DNA of 64,000 bases from ZC4RG29 sp036563875 (GTDB lineage: Bacteria; Bacteroidota; Bacteroidia; Cytophagales; Cyclobacteriaceae), in the NCBI GenBank assembly GCA_036563875.1, contig DATCLO010000061.1, positions 1 to 64,000 on the forward strand, read 5' to 3'. The notes beneath the pieces are model-generated. The model saw only the letters and a program-made list of their open reading frames with translations, had not been told where the DNA came from and made no database searches. This document shows, piece after piece, positions 35,042-46,531 of the stretch. Every line of letters begins with the position of its first letter. The stretch's first letter is position 1. Made by a program: the position numbers and the translations under genes.

Positions 35042-36091
35042 TCAGGTGTGGTTGGCGAGGGCATTGACCTTTTCTTCCAGTTCCTTCAGTCGGTAATTCA
35101 GATCGGGGAGTTTCTTAAACACCGCGTATGAGCGGAAATACTCCTTAATGTCAAAGACAGGATATCCTATCAGGCGCTGTCCTTCCTTGGTAATCGACTT
35201 GGAGACCCCCGCCTGTGCTCCGAGACTGGTGTTGTTGGCAATAACGAGGTGTCCTGCAATGCCTACCTGTCCTGCCAGCATACAGTTTTCGCCGATTTTT
35301 GTAGAACCCGATATGCCCGTCTGGGCCGCAATTACCGTGTTCCGACCGATCTCAACGTTGTGCGCAACCTGTATCAGGTTGTCCAGCTTAACTCCGGCAC
35401 GAATCACCGTAGCATCGCCAGCAAATGTTGCGCAGTCAATCACCGTGTTTGCGCCGATGGCGACATTATCTTCGATGACAACTCTCCCCAGCTGGGGAAT
35501 GGTTTTATATGTTCCGTCCTCCTGTTGCGCGAATCCAAAGCCATCGCTGCCGATCACTGTACCGGAATGGATGACTACGTTGTTTCCGATGATGGTATCC
35601 GGATAGATCCGCACTCCCGCATGCAGAATCGTGTCATTGCCTATCCGCACGTTGTCTCCTATGTAGACATGCGGGTAGATTTTGACATTGTCGCCGATGA
35701 GGCAGTTATTTCCAATATATGAAAACGCGCCGCGATAGGAGTTGCCGCCGATCTTCGTATCCTTTCCGACATAGCACGGTTCTTCAACGCCGCTTTTCTG
35801 AAAGCTGATGAGCTTGTGATATTCTTCAAGGAGTGTTGTGAAGCTGACGTAGGGATCATCCACCTTGATGAGCGTCGATTTTACATCCTTTCGGGGAGCA
35901 AAATCTTTCTTGACGATTACAGCGGTGGCTTCGGTGGTGTAAATGAACTGTTCGTATTTCGGGTTAGACAAAAAAGCAATCTGCCCCTTTCGGGCATCCT
36001 GGATTTTTGCCAGCATATTGATCTTGTCGTCCCCTCTTCCCAAAACTTCGCCGCCCAGCATCTGGGCGATCTGGTTGACCGTTAGTTCCAT
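35042..36091 (-). CDS. lpxD: UDP-3-O-(3-hydroxyacyl)glucosamine N-acyltransferase
   Basis: 349 aa. Third step of lipid A synthesis. N-terminal uridine-binding domain (LTVNQIAQMLGGEVLGRGDDKINMLAKIQDARKGQIAFLSNPKY), then a left-handed beta-helix of hexapeptide repeats with the catalytic region LDNLIQVAHNVEIGRNTVIAAQTGISGSTKIG, ending in a helix (YFRSYAVFKKLPDLNYRLKELEEKVNALANHT). First gene of the lpxD-lpxC/fabZ-lpxA operon. A candidate promoter and a palindrome lie upstream. Confidence 0.96.
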   Translation of the reverse strand: MELTVNQIAQMLGGEVLGRGDDKINMLAKIQDARKGQIAFLSNPKYEQFIYTTEATAVIVKKDFAPRKDVKSTLIKVDDPYVSFTTLLEEYHKLISFQKSGVEEPCYVGKDTKIGGNSYRGAFSYIGNNCLIGDNVKIYPHVYIGDNVRIGNDTILHAGVRIYPDTIIGNNVVIHSGTVIGSDGFGFAQQEDGTYKTIPQLGRVVIEDNVAIGANTVIDCATFAGDATVIRAGVKLDNLIQVAHNVEIGRNTVIAAQTGISGSTKIGENCMLAGQVGIAGHLVIANNTSLGAQAGVSKSITKEGQRLIGYPVFDIKEYFRSYAVFKKLPDLNYRLKELEEKVNALANHT

Positions 36092-36123
36092 AGACGCAAT
36101 GTTGTAGGAACGGCCCCAAACCT

Positions 36124-36137
36124 ACCCGTCGACGGGT
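36124..36137. repeat. Perfect 14-bp palindrome ACCCGTCGACGGGT in the lpxD leader
   Basis: Self-complementary, with outer AACC/GGTT arms interrupted by one mismatch. It lies 33 bp upstream of the lpxD start. It has the CCCG/CGGG design of the palindromes at 1565 and 50432. Confidence 0.7.
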
Positions 36138-36152
36138 GGTTTCTGACCAATT

Positions 36153-37376
36153 TCACAAAGATAGATGTTTGGGCCAGCAGAGATAGTTTTTTTTGACGAT
36201 TTTGCTCAACGCCTTAATGTTGGGAAGGTCTGACGCCTGAGCCACGTCAATGCGTTTGCCCTGCTTCGTGAGGATGTGGATCTTTTGTCCTTCTGTGTAC
36301 GCTTCGTTCGTAACCGTACCAAGAGAAAACAGGTAAACCGATTCGGACCTCAGGAGTTTGTAGTGACGCGTGACCATGCGTCGCACTTGCTCGACTTGCG
36401 ACTTGCTGACGGGTTCATTACTTAATACAATCCTGAAGATTCTTCTCTCAATAATCATCCTGCATAATTCTGAAAGTATCGGGTCGCTGTGAGTTTGCCA
36501 CATCTTGAGCGCTCCCCATATGTCATGATCGTCAAGAGATCCAAATGCGTCAAGCGTTCTTGTGTCGCGAAACGCCTCGAGCCCGACGGGGGCCTTCAGA
36601 AAATACTGCAATGCATCGCTCGCCATGAGCTTGTGGCCGCTTGCGACCAGATCACGCGCGCGGCGAATCAGATTGACAAGCATCCGCTCCACGCTAACGG
36701 TGGTTTTATGCAGATACACCTGCCAGTACATCAGGCGCCGAGCGCTCAGGAAGTTTTCAATACTGTAGATTCCTTTTTCATCGACCACCAGCTCATCGTC
36801 ATGAACGTTGAGCATCGCGATAATGCGGTCTACTCCAATTCGGCCTTCCTGAACGCCCGTGAAGAACGAGTCGCGGTTAAGGTAGTCGAGGCGATCCATA
36901 TCGAGCTGGCTGGAAACCAGCGCGTGAAAGAACTTTCTGGGATAGCTGTTCCGGAACATCTCCAGCGTCATGCTTAGCGCACCGTTAAACTGACGATTCA
37001 GTTCCTGCATGAACCGGTACGAAATGCTTTCATGGTGTACGCCATCAAGCAGTGTTTGTTCCAGGGAGTGGGAAAACGGTCCGTGACCCATGTCGTGCAG
37101 CAGGATCGCCAATTGTGCCGCCTCGTACTCCTGGTCTGAAATCTCAATCCCCCGATGGCGGAGGTTGTCAAGCGCCCTGCCCATAAGGTGCATCGCGCCC
37201 AGCGCGTGCTGGAAACGGGTATGGAGTGCTCCGGGGTAAACAAATTCAGTGAGGCCAAGTTGGCGGATATGACGCAACCTTTGGAACCAGGAATGGGTTA
37301 TAATATCGAATATCAGCTCGCTCCGGATGGTTATAAACCCATAAAGGGGATCGTTAATGATCTTTTTCTTGTTCAC
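36153..37376 (-). CDS. HD-domain phosphohydrolase (dGTPase/SAMHD1-like)
   Basis: 407 aa, GTG start at 37376 (MNKKKIINDPLYGFITI). HD metal motif: H...HTRFQHALGAMHL, then LAILLHDMGHGPFSHSLE (HD pair) and the distal Asp in SSQLDMDRLDYLNRDSF. This order is that of the YwfO/SAMHD1-like class, which hydrolyses dNTPs or other nucleotides. The C-terminal third (VTRHYKLLRSESVYLFSLGTVTNEAY) is specific to the Bacteroidota group. Divergent from porX, with a 100-bp shared promoter region. Confidence 0.9.
   Translation of the reverse strand: MNKKKIINDPLYGFITIRSELIFDIITHSWFQRLRHIRQLGLTEFVYPGALHTRFQHALGAMHLMGRALDNLRHRGIEISDQEYEAAQLAILLHDMGHGPFSHSLEQTLLDGVHHESISYRFMQELNRQFNGALSMTLEMFRNSYPRKFFHALVSSQLDMDRLDYLNRDSFFTGVQEGRIGVDRIIAMLNVHDDELVVDEKGIYSIENFLSARRLMYWQVYLHKTTVSVERMLVNLIRRARDLVASGHKLMASDALQYFLKAPVGLEAFRDTRTLDAFGSLDDHDIWGALKMWQTHSDPILSELCRMIIERRIFRIVLSNEPVSKSQVEQVRRMVTRHYKLLRSESVYLFSLGTVTNEAYTEGQKIHILTKQGKRIDVAQASDLPNIKALSKIVKKNYLCWPKHLSL
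36156..36163 (-). promoter_or_regulatory. -7 box TATCTTTG upstream of lpxD
   Basis: Perfect TAnnTTTG match on the minus strand, 65 bp before the start codon. No good TTTG at 19-bp spacing, so only tentative. Transcripts would carry the 36124 palindrome in their leader. Confidence 0.35.
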
Positions 37377-37453
37377 CTGAGCGATATTCCATCAAGGGGT
37401 TTACTGCTCGCCCAATGTTGGGTTCGCAGCTTAAATACTGGGCTGTTAATGGT

Positions 37454-37461
37454 TAAATTTG
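37454..37461 (+). promoter_or_regulatory. -7 box TAAATTTG upstream of porX
   Basis: Exact TAnnTTTG, 15 bp before the start codon, implying a very short leader. The TTAA at the expected -33 spacing is a weak match. Confidence 0.4.
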
Positions 37462-37476
37462 TAAAAAAACAGCAAC

Positions 37477-39039
37477 ATGCAAAGATATAGCATATTGTGG
37501 GCAGATGACGAAATCGATCTGCTAAAGCCGCACATCCTGTTTCTCGAACAACGGGGCTATGATATCACGCCAGTGAACAACGGCACCGAGGCCGTTGAGC
37601 TAACTGATGAGCGGCACTTTGACGTCGTCTTTCTTGACGAACACATGCCGGGGATGTCGGGGCTGGAAGCGTTAAGCCAGATCAAGAACAACAAGCCCAA
37701 TCTGCCCGTTGTAATGATCACCAAGAACGAAGAGGAGCACATCATGGAAGAGGCGATCGGCTCCAAGATCGCCGACTATCTCATAAAGCCGCTTAACCCA
37801 AGCCAAATACTGCTGTCGGTTAAGAAAATTCTCGAAAACAAACGTCTCGTCATCGAGAAGACAAATCTCAGCTATCAGCAGGAGTTCGGCAAGATCAGCA
37901 TGGCCTTCCAGGATGACATGAACCATGAACAGTGGGCTGAACTGTACAAGAAACTTGTCTTCTGGGAAATCGAAATGGATCAGGCCGACAACGCTGAAAT
38001 GGCCGATGTCCTGGAAATGCAGAAGATCGAGGCTAACGCCAACTTTGCACGGTTCATTATCCGGAATTACGAGCAGTGGCTCAACGACGCGAACGCGCAA
38101 CGTCCTTTGCTGTCGCACCAGTTGATGAAGCGAAAGGTCTTTCCCGAACTGGGTAAAGGTGAACCTGTGTTTCTTGTCGTGATCGACAACCTCCGCTACG
38201 ATCAGTGGAAGGTTATCGAACCTGCACTTTCGGCATACTTTTCTGTGGAGGAGGAGAGCACCTACTATTCAATTCTTCCCACCACAACGGCCTATGCGCG
38301 AAATGCAATTTTCTCCGGACAGCTCCCCAGCGAGATGGCCAAATCGAGCCCCGACCTATGGATAGGCGAAGATGTAGACGAGGGCAAGAACAATTTCGAG
38401 CACGAGTTTCTTGCACGACAGCTTCGCAAGAACAACCTGAACATCCGACATTCTTATAATAAGATAAAGAATCTGCAGGAAGGGCGCGACCTTGCCGACA
38501 CGGTAACGAACCTGTTTCAGAATGATCTGAACGTAATTGTGTACAACTTCGTTGACATGCTGTCGCACGCCAGGACGGACATGGCAATGGTGCGAGAGCT
38601 TGCGCCTGATGAGTCGGCCTATCGCTCGCTGACCCAGTCCTGGTTCCTGCACTCACCGCTGCTGGATACGCTCAGGAAGATTTCTGAACGGAAGGCGAAG
38701 GTTATCCTCACTACCGACCACGGCACCATCCGGGTAAAGCGACCTTTCAAGATTATTGGCGACCGCAACGTGAACACGAATCTGCGCTACAAGCAGGGTA
38801 AGAATCTGGGATACGAGGGTAACAAAGTGATGGAAGTGCCTCGCCCGGAACGGCTGTTCCTCCCCAAGATCAATGTGTCAACTTCATACGTTTTCGCCAT
38901 CGAGGATCAGTTCTTTGCGTACCCTAACAACTATAACTACTACGTAAATTTCTATAAAGATACTTTTCAGCACGGTGGAGTGAGTATGGAGGAAATGATA
39001 ATCCCCATTATTTTCTTAAATTCGAAAAATGTATCCTGA
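37477..39039 (+). CDS. porX: PorX: response regulator with PglZ/alkaline-phosphatase-superfamily domain
   Basis: 520 aa, the length of Porphyromonas PorX. Receiver domain (residues 1-120): acidic pair D10/D11, phospho-acceptor D54 in FDVVFLDEHMPGMSG, switch T82 region and K104 in DYLIKP. A three-helix linker follows, then a PglZ/APS domain with D237 (VVIDNLRYDQW), a TTT nucleophile region near 270 (LPTTTAYARNAIFSG) and TTDHG metal ligands. In P. gingivalis PorX with PorY controls type IX secretion and its effector domain hydrolyses oligonucleotides. It supports gliding and T9SS in this organism, along with the cargo at 54176. Overlaps tsaE by 11 nt. Confidence 0.95.
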   Translation: MQRYSILWADDEIDLLKPHILFLEQRGYDITPVNNGTEAVELTDERHFDVVFLDEHMPGMSGLEALSQIKNNKPNLPVVMITKNEEEHIMEEAIGSKIADYLIKPLNPSQILLSVKKILENKRLVIEKTNLSYQQEFGKISMAFQDDMNHEQWAELYKKLVFWEIEMDQADNAEMADVLEMQKIEANANFARFIIRNYEQWLNDANAQRPLLSHQLMKRKVFPELGKGEPVFLVVIDNLRYDQWKVIEPALSAYFSVEEESTYYSILPTTTAYARNAIFSGQLPSEMAKSSPDLWIGEDVDEGKNNFEHEFLARQLRKNNLNIRHSYNKIKNLQEGRDLADTVTNLFQNDLNVIVYNFVDMLSHARTDMAMVRELAPDESAYRSLTQSWFLHSPLLDTLRKISERKAKVILTTDHGTIRVKRPFKIIGDRNVNTNLRYKQGKNLGYEGNKVMEVPRPERLFLPKINVSTSYVFAIEDQFFAYPNNYNYYVNFYKDTFQHGGVSMEEMIIPIIFLNSKNVS

Positions 39040-39490
39040 TGCGCGTGCCGTGGCCAGCTATCGGGTAGGTTTAGAGGGGCTACAGACGTTGGCACATACC
39101 CTGATCGGGATGGGCGGCGGTATCCGGGTATGGTTGATTTTTGGAGAAATGGGCTCCGGCAAGACCACCCTAATTAAGGCGCTATGCGCCGCCTTGGGTG
39201 TAACGGACACGGTCAGCAGCCCTTCCTTCTCTATTGTGAACGAGTATCCGCTGGGCGACGAGAAGGTGTACCATTTTGATTTTTACCGCATCAGGAGTGA
39301 GCAGGAGGCCTATGATATTGGTACGGAGGAATATTTTTATTCCGGATCGTATTGTTTTGTCGAGTGGCCAGAAAAGATCCCTTCACTCATCCCTGCCCGG
39401 CACGTTGCGGTCGCAATTGCGGCCGCCGACGATGATGAACGAACTATAGCGATATCCATCCATGACGGAGAAGCGGAAACCCGGTTTTGA
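39029..39490 (+). CDS. tsaE: tRNA threonylcarbamoyladenosine biosynthesis ATPase
   Basis: 153 aa. ATPase of the TsaBDE complex that makes t6A37 in ANN-decoding tRNAs. Walker A GEMGSGKTT at about residues 39-47. SSPSFSIVNEY and VYHFDFYRI are the diagnostic TsaE motifs, followed by FVEWPEKI. The start overlaps porX by 11 nt and the end overlaps ald by 29 nt, so the three are translated from one message. Confidence 0.96.
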   Translation: MYPDARAVASYRVGLEGLQTLAHTLIGMGGGIRVWLIFGEMGSGKTTLIKALCAALGVTDTVSSPSFSIVNEYPLGDEKVYHFDFYRIRSEQEAYDIGTEEYFYSGSYCFVEWPEKIPSLIPARHVAVAIAAADDDERTIAISIHDGEAETRF

Positions 39491-40685
39491 AGCGCTTGCC
39501 AAAACCAGCCTTTATCCACAGGAGCAACTCATGCCAGTAGGCAAGGGGAAACACTCATTTTTTATAGGGCTTCCGCGTGAGATATCTTTCCAGGAAAACC
39601 GCATCAGCCTCACCCCTGACGGCGTGGCGCTCCTCGTCAAGAACGGACACGAGATCTGGGTTGAAACAAAGGCCGGAGAGGGTGCAAAATTCAGCGACAA
39701 GGACTACAGCGACGCCGGCGCAAAAATTGTCTACTCCCCGCAGGAAGTGTACAAGGCGGATGTCATTCTGAAGATTGAACCTCCGACAGCGGCGGAGATC
39801 GAGATGATGCATCCCGGGCAGACCCTCATCTCGGCCATTCAGCTTGGCCAGTTCACCACCGACCGTCTGCAGGCCATCCTCAAGAAAAAGATTACCGCAC
39901 TGGCTTACGAATTCATCGAAGATAAAGTAGGCGGTATGCCCATAATCCGTGCTATGAGCGAGATCGCAGGAAGCTGCGTCATCCCGATAGCCTCGGAATA
40001 TCTGTCGACGGTCCACAAGGGAAAAGGTGTCATCCTTGGCGGGATCACGGGTGTGCCTCCCACGAAGGTCGTTATTATCGGCGCAGGAACGGTTGCGGAG
40101 TACGCAGCCAGGGCAGCTATCGGTCTCGGAGCCCGCGTTCAGGTATTCGATAACCACCTCTACAAGCTGCGACGCATCAAGCATCTCCTGGGTCAGCAGA
40201 TTTACACGTCAACGATAGACACCTACACGCTGGTCAACACACTCAAGACGGCAGACGTCGTCATCGGTGCGCTGCGTGCAGAGAAGGGTAGGGCACGACA
40301 CGTCATCACCGAGGAGATGGTAAGCCAGATGCGTCCCGATTCACTGATCATCGACCTGAGCGTCGATCAGGGCGGATGTGTAGAGACGTCAGAAGTGACA
40401 ACACTCGACGATCCCGTCTTCCGTAAGTACGATGTCATTCACTATTGCGTTCCCAACATCGCATCTCGCGTTGCCCACACTGCAACGACTGCCCTCAGCA
40501 ACATCTTCACGCCTACCATCCTCCGCGCTGCCGAAGAAGGCGGCGTTGAAGAGATGATCTTCAATCACAAATGGTTCATGAAAGGCGTTTATGCCTATCG
40601 CGGTGGGCTGACGAATGAGTTCCTTGCGAGGAAGTTCGGGTTGAAGTATAAGAATATTGAGTTGCTGCTGGCGGCGAGGTTTTGA
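39462..40685 (+). CDS. ald: Alanine dehydrogenase
   Basis: 407 aa. NAD-dependent interconversion of alanine with pyruvate and ammonia. The Rossmann loop is VVIIGAGTVAEYAARAA (GAGTVAE 207-213). FIGLPREISFQENRISLTP, the substrate region MRPDSLIIDLSVDQGGCVETS and FNHKWFMKGVYAYRGGLTNEF agree with the Bacteroidota Ald/transhydrogenase-alpha-like group, including the N-terminal extension PGFEALAKTSLYPQEQLM. That extension makes the early start, and hence the 29-nt overlap with tsaE, likely to be real. Confidence 0.92.
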   Translation: MTEKRKPGFEALAKTSLYPQEQLMPVGKGKHSFFIGLPREISFQENRISLTPDGVALLVKNGHEIWVETKAGEGAKFSDKDYSDAGAKIVYSPQEVYKADVILKIEPPTAAEIEMMHPGQTLISAIQLGQFTTDRLQAILKKKITALAYEFIEDKVGGMPIIRAMSEIAGSCVIPIASEYLSTVHKGKGVILGGITGVPPTKVVIIGAGTVAEYAARAAIGLGARVQVFDNHLYKLRRIKHLLGQQIYTSTIDTYTLVNTLKTADVVIGALRAEKGRARHVITEEMVSQMRPDSLIIDLSVDQGGCVETSEVTTLDDPVFRKYDVIHYCVPNIASRVAHTATTALSNIFTPTILRAAEEGGVEEMIFNHKWFMKGVYAYRGGLTNEFLARKFGLKYKNIELLLAARF

Positions 40686-40689
40686 TACC

Positions 40690-41015
40690 TCACCACAGAG
40701 GCACAGAGGGCACTGAGGGCCACGGAGATTCTTTCTTCGTGCGTTAAATACTTTTGTACGGAGTCGCTTCTGGTGTCCTGACCGCCAATTATGCAAGAAG
40801 GTCGCAGCCTGCCTTGCGGCAGGTGGCCACTAATTGTGTCGGGAGGTCTCGTATACAGTTGAATTTGTGGGATCTTCCTGTGCCGTTTGCGGCGCCCGTG
40901 CTCTCCTTACACTAAAGACGAGTGGCACAAGTTTTCCGACTCCGCACGATCGTTGTAGTTCGCACAAAGGAAAGGTTCTCCGTGGCCCTCTGTGTTCCCT
41001 GTGCCTCTGTGGTGA
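40690..41015. mobile_element. 326-bp inverted-repeat element, MITE-like, filling the ald/valS gap
   Basis: The left end (40690-40743) and the right end (40961-41015) are reverse complements over about 55 nt with a few mismatches. The outer 17 nt, TCACCACAGAGGCACAG, are exact. Each end is a degenerate 8-9-nt array of CACAGAGG type. The inner 217 bp encode nothing I can support and contain a CCTGCC-TTGC-GGCAGG hairpin (40808-40823). No clear target duplication is seen. It could be a non-autonomous element or two repeat copies inserted head to head. The folded transcript would be a long hairpin able to terminate both convergent genes. Confidence 0.6.
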
Positions 41016-41027
41016 AGAGCTTCAACA

Positions 41028-43718
<2,691 letters not shown>

Positions 43719-43736
43719 ACGGCGTATGACTTATTG

Positions 43737-43758
43737 AAAAGGCAGCGACACTGCTGCC
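43737..43758 (-). terminator. Hairpin GGCAGC-AGTGTC-GCTGCC followed by TTTT between rsmF and valS
   Basis: Six-bp G/C stem on the minus strand with four T after it, in the 78-bp gap. It may terminate the methyltransferase message or attenuate read-through into valS. Confidence 0.5.
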
Positions 43759-43764
43759 GGGTCG

Positions 43765-43772
43765 CAAAAATA
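43765..43772 (-). promoter_or_regulatory. -7 box TATTTTTG upstream of valS
   Basis: Exact TAnnTTTG on the minus strand, 46 bp before the valS start. The -33 region is poor (CTGG). Transcripts starting here would include the hairpin in their leader. Confidence 0.35.
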
Positions 43773-43796
43773 AGCAAATCAGGGTGATTCGCCAGA

Positions 43797-45170
43797 TCAG
43801 ACGTCCACCTCCGGAGCCGCCATCCGAATCCGGCGGTTGGAGGGGAAAAGACTGTTGATTCGGTTGCCAAGGACGTTCACCCAGCCCAGTGGCAGGTCAT
43901 TAAACGTAACAACGGCATATCCGCCTTTTTCCAAAGAGGCACGCAGGGGCTCCTTGCGGAGGTAGGCGATCGCACCTGCTTCGTCCACGGGCAGCGTAGC
44001 GACCTGACTTTTATCGAGCCACAGCGAGAGTGCCAGACTGTGCTGAGGCACCAGCTTGGTGTGTTTGACGCTTGCGGCAGCCGTTCCGGCCGACATGATC
44101 GTGAGGTTTTGCAAGATCCATGAAACGTCTTCATGTTTCTGCGCAGGAAGGAAGTGCAGCGTGTTGTCGTGAATAAAGAAAAACAAATTGTCGGCATTCC
44201 GAATCCAGGGTCGCAATCGTCGCACGGCATCAGACGGAGGATTGGCAAGCATCGACTTGGCCTTTCCGCTGCGTCCCGCAACAGGTTCTTCCCCCTTGCG
44301 GAGTACCGACATGAAAAATCCTTCGCCACGCACCCTATGCGGGAAAAAGCGATAGCCTGTTGCATTGTCGTGGCTTTGCACTATTCCCCACTCATCGGGT
44401 ACATTGACGGAGAGAAACTCGACTCCGTAAAGTGAGGAAAACCAGGTAAGGTTTTCCTCGTTCTCCTGCTTGTTGTAAGTGCAGGTAGAATAGATCAAAA
44501 TGCCGCCTTCCTTTAACGATGGCCAGACATCTGCGAGAATACGACGTTGCCTTGCCGCGCATCGTTCTACGGCTCTGGGCGACCATTGTGACGTAGCATC
44601 AGGATTTTTGCGAAATAGCCCTTCGCCGGAACACGGTGCATCTACGACGATGACATCAAAGAAACCGGGCAGCCGGCCAAAGTCTTCAGGATCATTGTTG
44701 CAGACCACAACGTTGCAGTGTCCCCATCGCTCCAGGTTTTCCGAGAGTATGGGCACGCGCGAGCGTATTGTATCATTCGAGACCAGCAGGCTCGAAGGTG
44801 AGAGGAGGCTCAGCAGATGTGTCGATTTGCCGCCAGGAGCAGCGCAAAGGTCGAGTACGTTCAGTGGCTTTTCTAGATTGACATGTGCGCGGACCGCGTG
44901 TTCGAGGAACATGGAACTGGCCTCCTGCACGTAGTATGCGCCAGCGTGAAATCGTGGATCGAGTGTGAACGCTGGCCGTACGGGAAGATAAGCGCCAAAC
45001 TGCGTCCATGGCACGGGCGTATCCACATCAACGCCGCAGGGTTTTGCGGGATTTATCCGGATGCTCGTAGGCGGGCTTTCCGCAAGACTTTGAAGAAACG
45101 CCGGCCATTCGCTGCCCAGGAGGCTCTTCATTCCGGATTCAAACTCAGAGGGCCATTCACGCGCATTCAT
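43797..45170 (-). CDS. RsmF/NOL1-NOP2-Sun family RNA m5C methyltransferase
   Basis: 457 aa. SAM site VLDLCAAPGGKSTHLL (about 105-120). The two catalytic cysteines of RNA m5C methyltransferases are C180 (VVDAPCSGEGLFRK) and C230 (IYSTCTYNKQENE). The C-terminal 150 residues correspond to the RsmF C-terminal and PUA-like domains. The probable target is a cytosine of 16S rRNA; the exact position cannot be read. Confidence 0.92.
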   Translation of the reverse strand: MNAREWPSEFESGMKSLLGSEWPAFLQSLAESPPTSIRINPAKPCGVDVDTPVPWTQFGAYLPVRPAFTLDPRFHAGAYYVQEASSMFLEHAVRAHVNLEKPLNVLDLCAAPGGKSTHLLSLLSPSSLLVSNDTIRSRVPILSENLERWGHCNVVVCNNDPEDFGRLPGFFDVIVVDAPCSGEGLFRKNPDATSQWSPRAVERCAARQRRILADVWPSLKEGGILIYSTCTYNKQENEENLTWFSSLYGVEFLSVNVPDEWGIVQSHDNATGYRFFPHRVRGEGFFMSVLRKGEEPVAGRSGKAKSMLANPPSDAVRRLRPWIRNADNLFFFIHDNTLHFLPAQKHEDVSWILQNLTIMSAGTAAASVKHTKLVPQHSLALSLWLDKSQVATLPVDEAGAIAYLRKEPLRASLEKGGYAVVTFNDLPLGWVNVLGNRINSLFPSNRRIRMAAPEVDV

Positions 45171-45236
45171 GGTGTAAGCAAGTTCCTAAGGCTCCCGTTT
45201 TCGGCAAAAGAATATTCGGTTAATTTTGATTTTCTC

Positions 45237-46517
45237 ATGCAAACGACAGATCCCAACGATCCGCGGCTCACATCGTGGGTAACCGTTCCGCCCGGTTCCG
45301 ATTTTCCGATACAAAATCTGCCGTTCGGAATATTCCGGACGCGGTATCTCACACCCGTTGCCTGTGTGGCTATTGGCGATTACGTGCTGGACCTCGTCTG
45401 CATGCAGGAAAATGGTTTTCTCGACGGATTGGGACTTCCGCCTGGCATTTTTAACCAGCCTACGCTGAACTCGTTTCTCGCTCTTGGTCGCCGAAAAATC
45501 CGCGAGGTCCGCGAACGCATCTCCGATTTGTTACGGGCCGACAACGATGAGCTGCGTGACAACGGACCCGCGCGTGAGATCGCGCTCATCCCGATGAAGG
45601 AGGTGCAGATGTTGATGCCGATCAAGGTGCCAAACTATACGGACTTTTACAGCAGTCTGGAACACGCCAGCAATGTCGGAGCCCTGTTTCGCGATCCGGA
45701 GAATCCACTCTTGCCAAACTGGCGCCACATGCCGGTCGCTTATCATGGTAGAGCGTCCTCCATCGTCGTATCCGGAACACCTGTTGTTCGACCCCGAGGT
45801 CAGCTTAGGGGACCTAATGATCAGGTGCCTCATTTTGGCGCGACTGAGAAACTCGACTTTGAACTCGAGATCGCCGCTGTTGTTTGTGGAAACAGTACGC
45901 AAGGACAACCTGTGCCGGTCGATAAGGCTGAGGAATGCATAGCCGGTCTGTTGTTGTTTAACGACTGGTCGGCGCGCGATATACAGCAATGGGAATATGT
46001 TCCTTTGGGTCCTTTCCTCGGAAAGAATTTTGCAAGTACGATATCGCCGTGGATCGTAACATTGGATGCACTGGAGCCAGTCCGTGTGCCAGGTCCCGCG
46101 CAGGACCCTCCGGTCTTACCCTATCTTCAAACATCCGGTGCTTTCAACTTTGACATTGTGCTGGAGGTGTATCTTCAGCCTGATGGTGGAAACGAAACGC
46201 TGATCTGTCGCTCAAATTCACGATACCTCTATTGGAACCTGCGACAACAAGTAGCGCACCATACAATTAACGGATGTAACCTGGAAGTAGGGGATCTGCT
46301 TGTGTCAGGCACGATCAGCGGCCCCGATCCGGATAGTTTTGGGTCGTTGCTTGAACTGACATTGAACGGCAAGCGCCCCCTTAAGCTTCCTGAGAACCTC
46401 ACGAGAACCTTCATCGAGAACGGAGATACGATTATTATTCGCGGTTACGCTGAGCACAATGGCCTGCGTATTGGCTTTGGCGAGTGCAAGGGAAGAATTC
46501 AACCTGCAATACTGTAA
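45237..46517 (+). CDS. fahA: Fumarylacetoacetase
   Basis: 426 aa from the ATG at 45237; the longer open frame upstream is antisense to the rsmF-like gene and is not coding. Last step of tyrosine/homogentisate breakdown, yielding fumarate and acetoacetate. N-terminal SH3-like domain (FPIQNLPFGIFRT), then the FAH core: PNYTDFYSSLEHASNVG (metal and substrate residues), YHGRASSIVVSGT, KLDFELEIAAVV, FNDWSARDIQQWEYVPLGPFLGKNF. All conserved residues of the mammalian-type enzyme are visible. It is followed after 14 bp by a flavin-reductase-like gene. Confidence 0.95.
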   Translation: MQTTDPNDPRLTSWVTVPPGSDFPIQNLPFGIFRTRYLTPVACVAIGDYVLDLVCMQENGFLDGLGLPPGIFNQPTLNSFLALGRRKIREVRERISDLLRADNDELRDNGPAREIALIPMKEVQMLMPIKVPNYTDFYSSLEHASNVGALFRDPENPLLPNWRHMPVAYHGRASSIVVSGTPVVRPRGQLRGPNDQVPHFGATEKLDFELEIAAVVCGNSTQGQPVPVDKAEECIAGLLLFNDWSARDIQQWEYVPLGPFLGKNFASTISPWIVTLDALEPVRVPGPAQDPPVLPYLQTSGAFNFDIVLEVYLQPDGGNETLICRSNSRYLYWNLRQQVAHHTINGCNLEVGDLLVSGTISGPDPDSFGSLLELTLNGKRPLKLPENLTRTFIENGDTIIIRGYAEHNGLRIGFGECKGRIQPAIL

Positions 46518-46531
46518 AGTTACTGCAGACT

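Noticed and set aside
36153..37376. HD protein as part of an antiphage dNTPase system
   Set aside because: It is a common housekeeping-type HD family in Bacteroidota and stands next to porX and lpxD, with no defence genes nearby.
40690..41015. CRISPR-like repeats in the ald-valS gap
   Set aside because: Units are degenerate, of 8-9 nt, without regular spacers.
44883..45236. Upstream part of the fumarylacetoacetase frame
   Set aside because: Antisense to the RsmF-like gene and without homology; the family start is at 45237.
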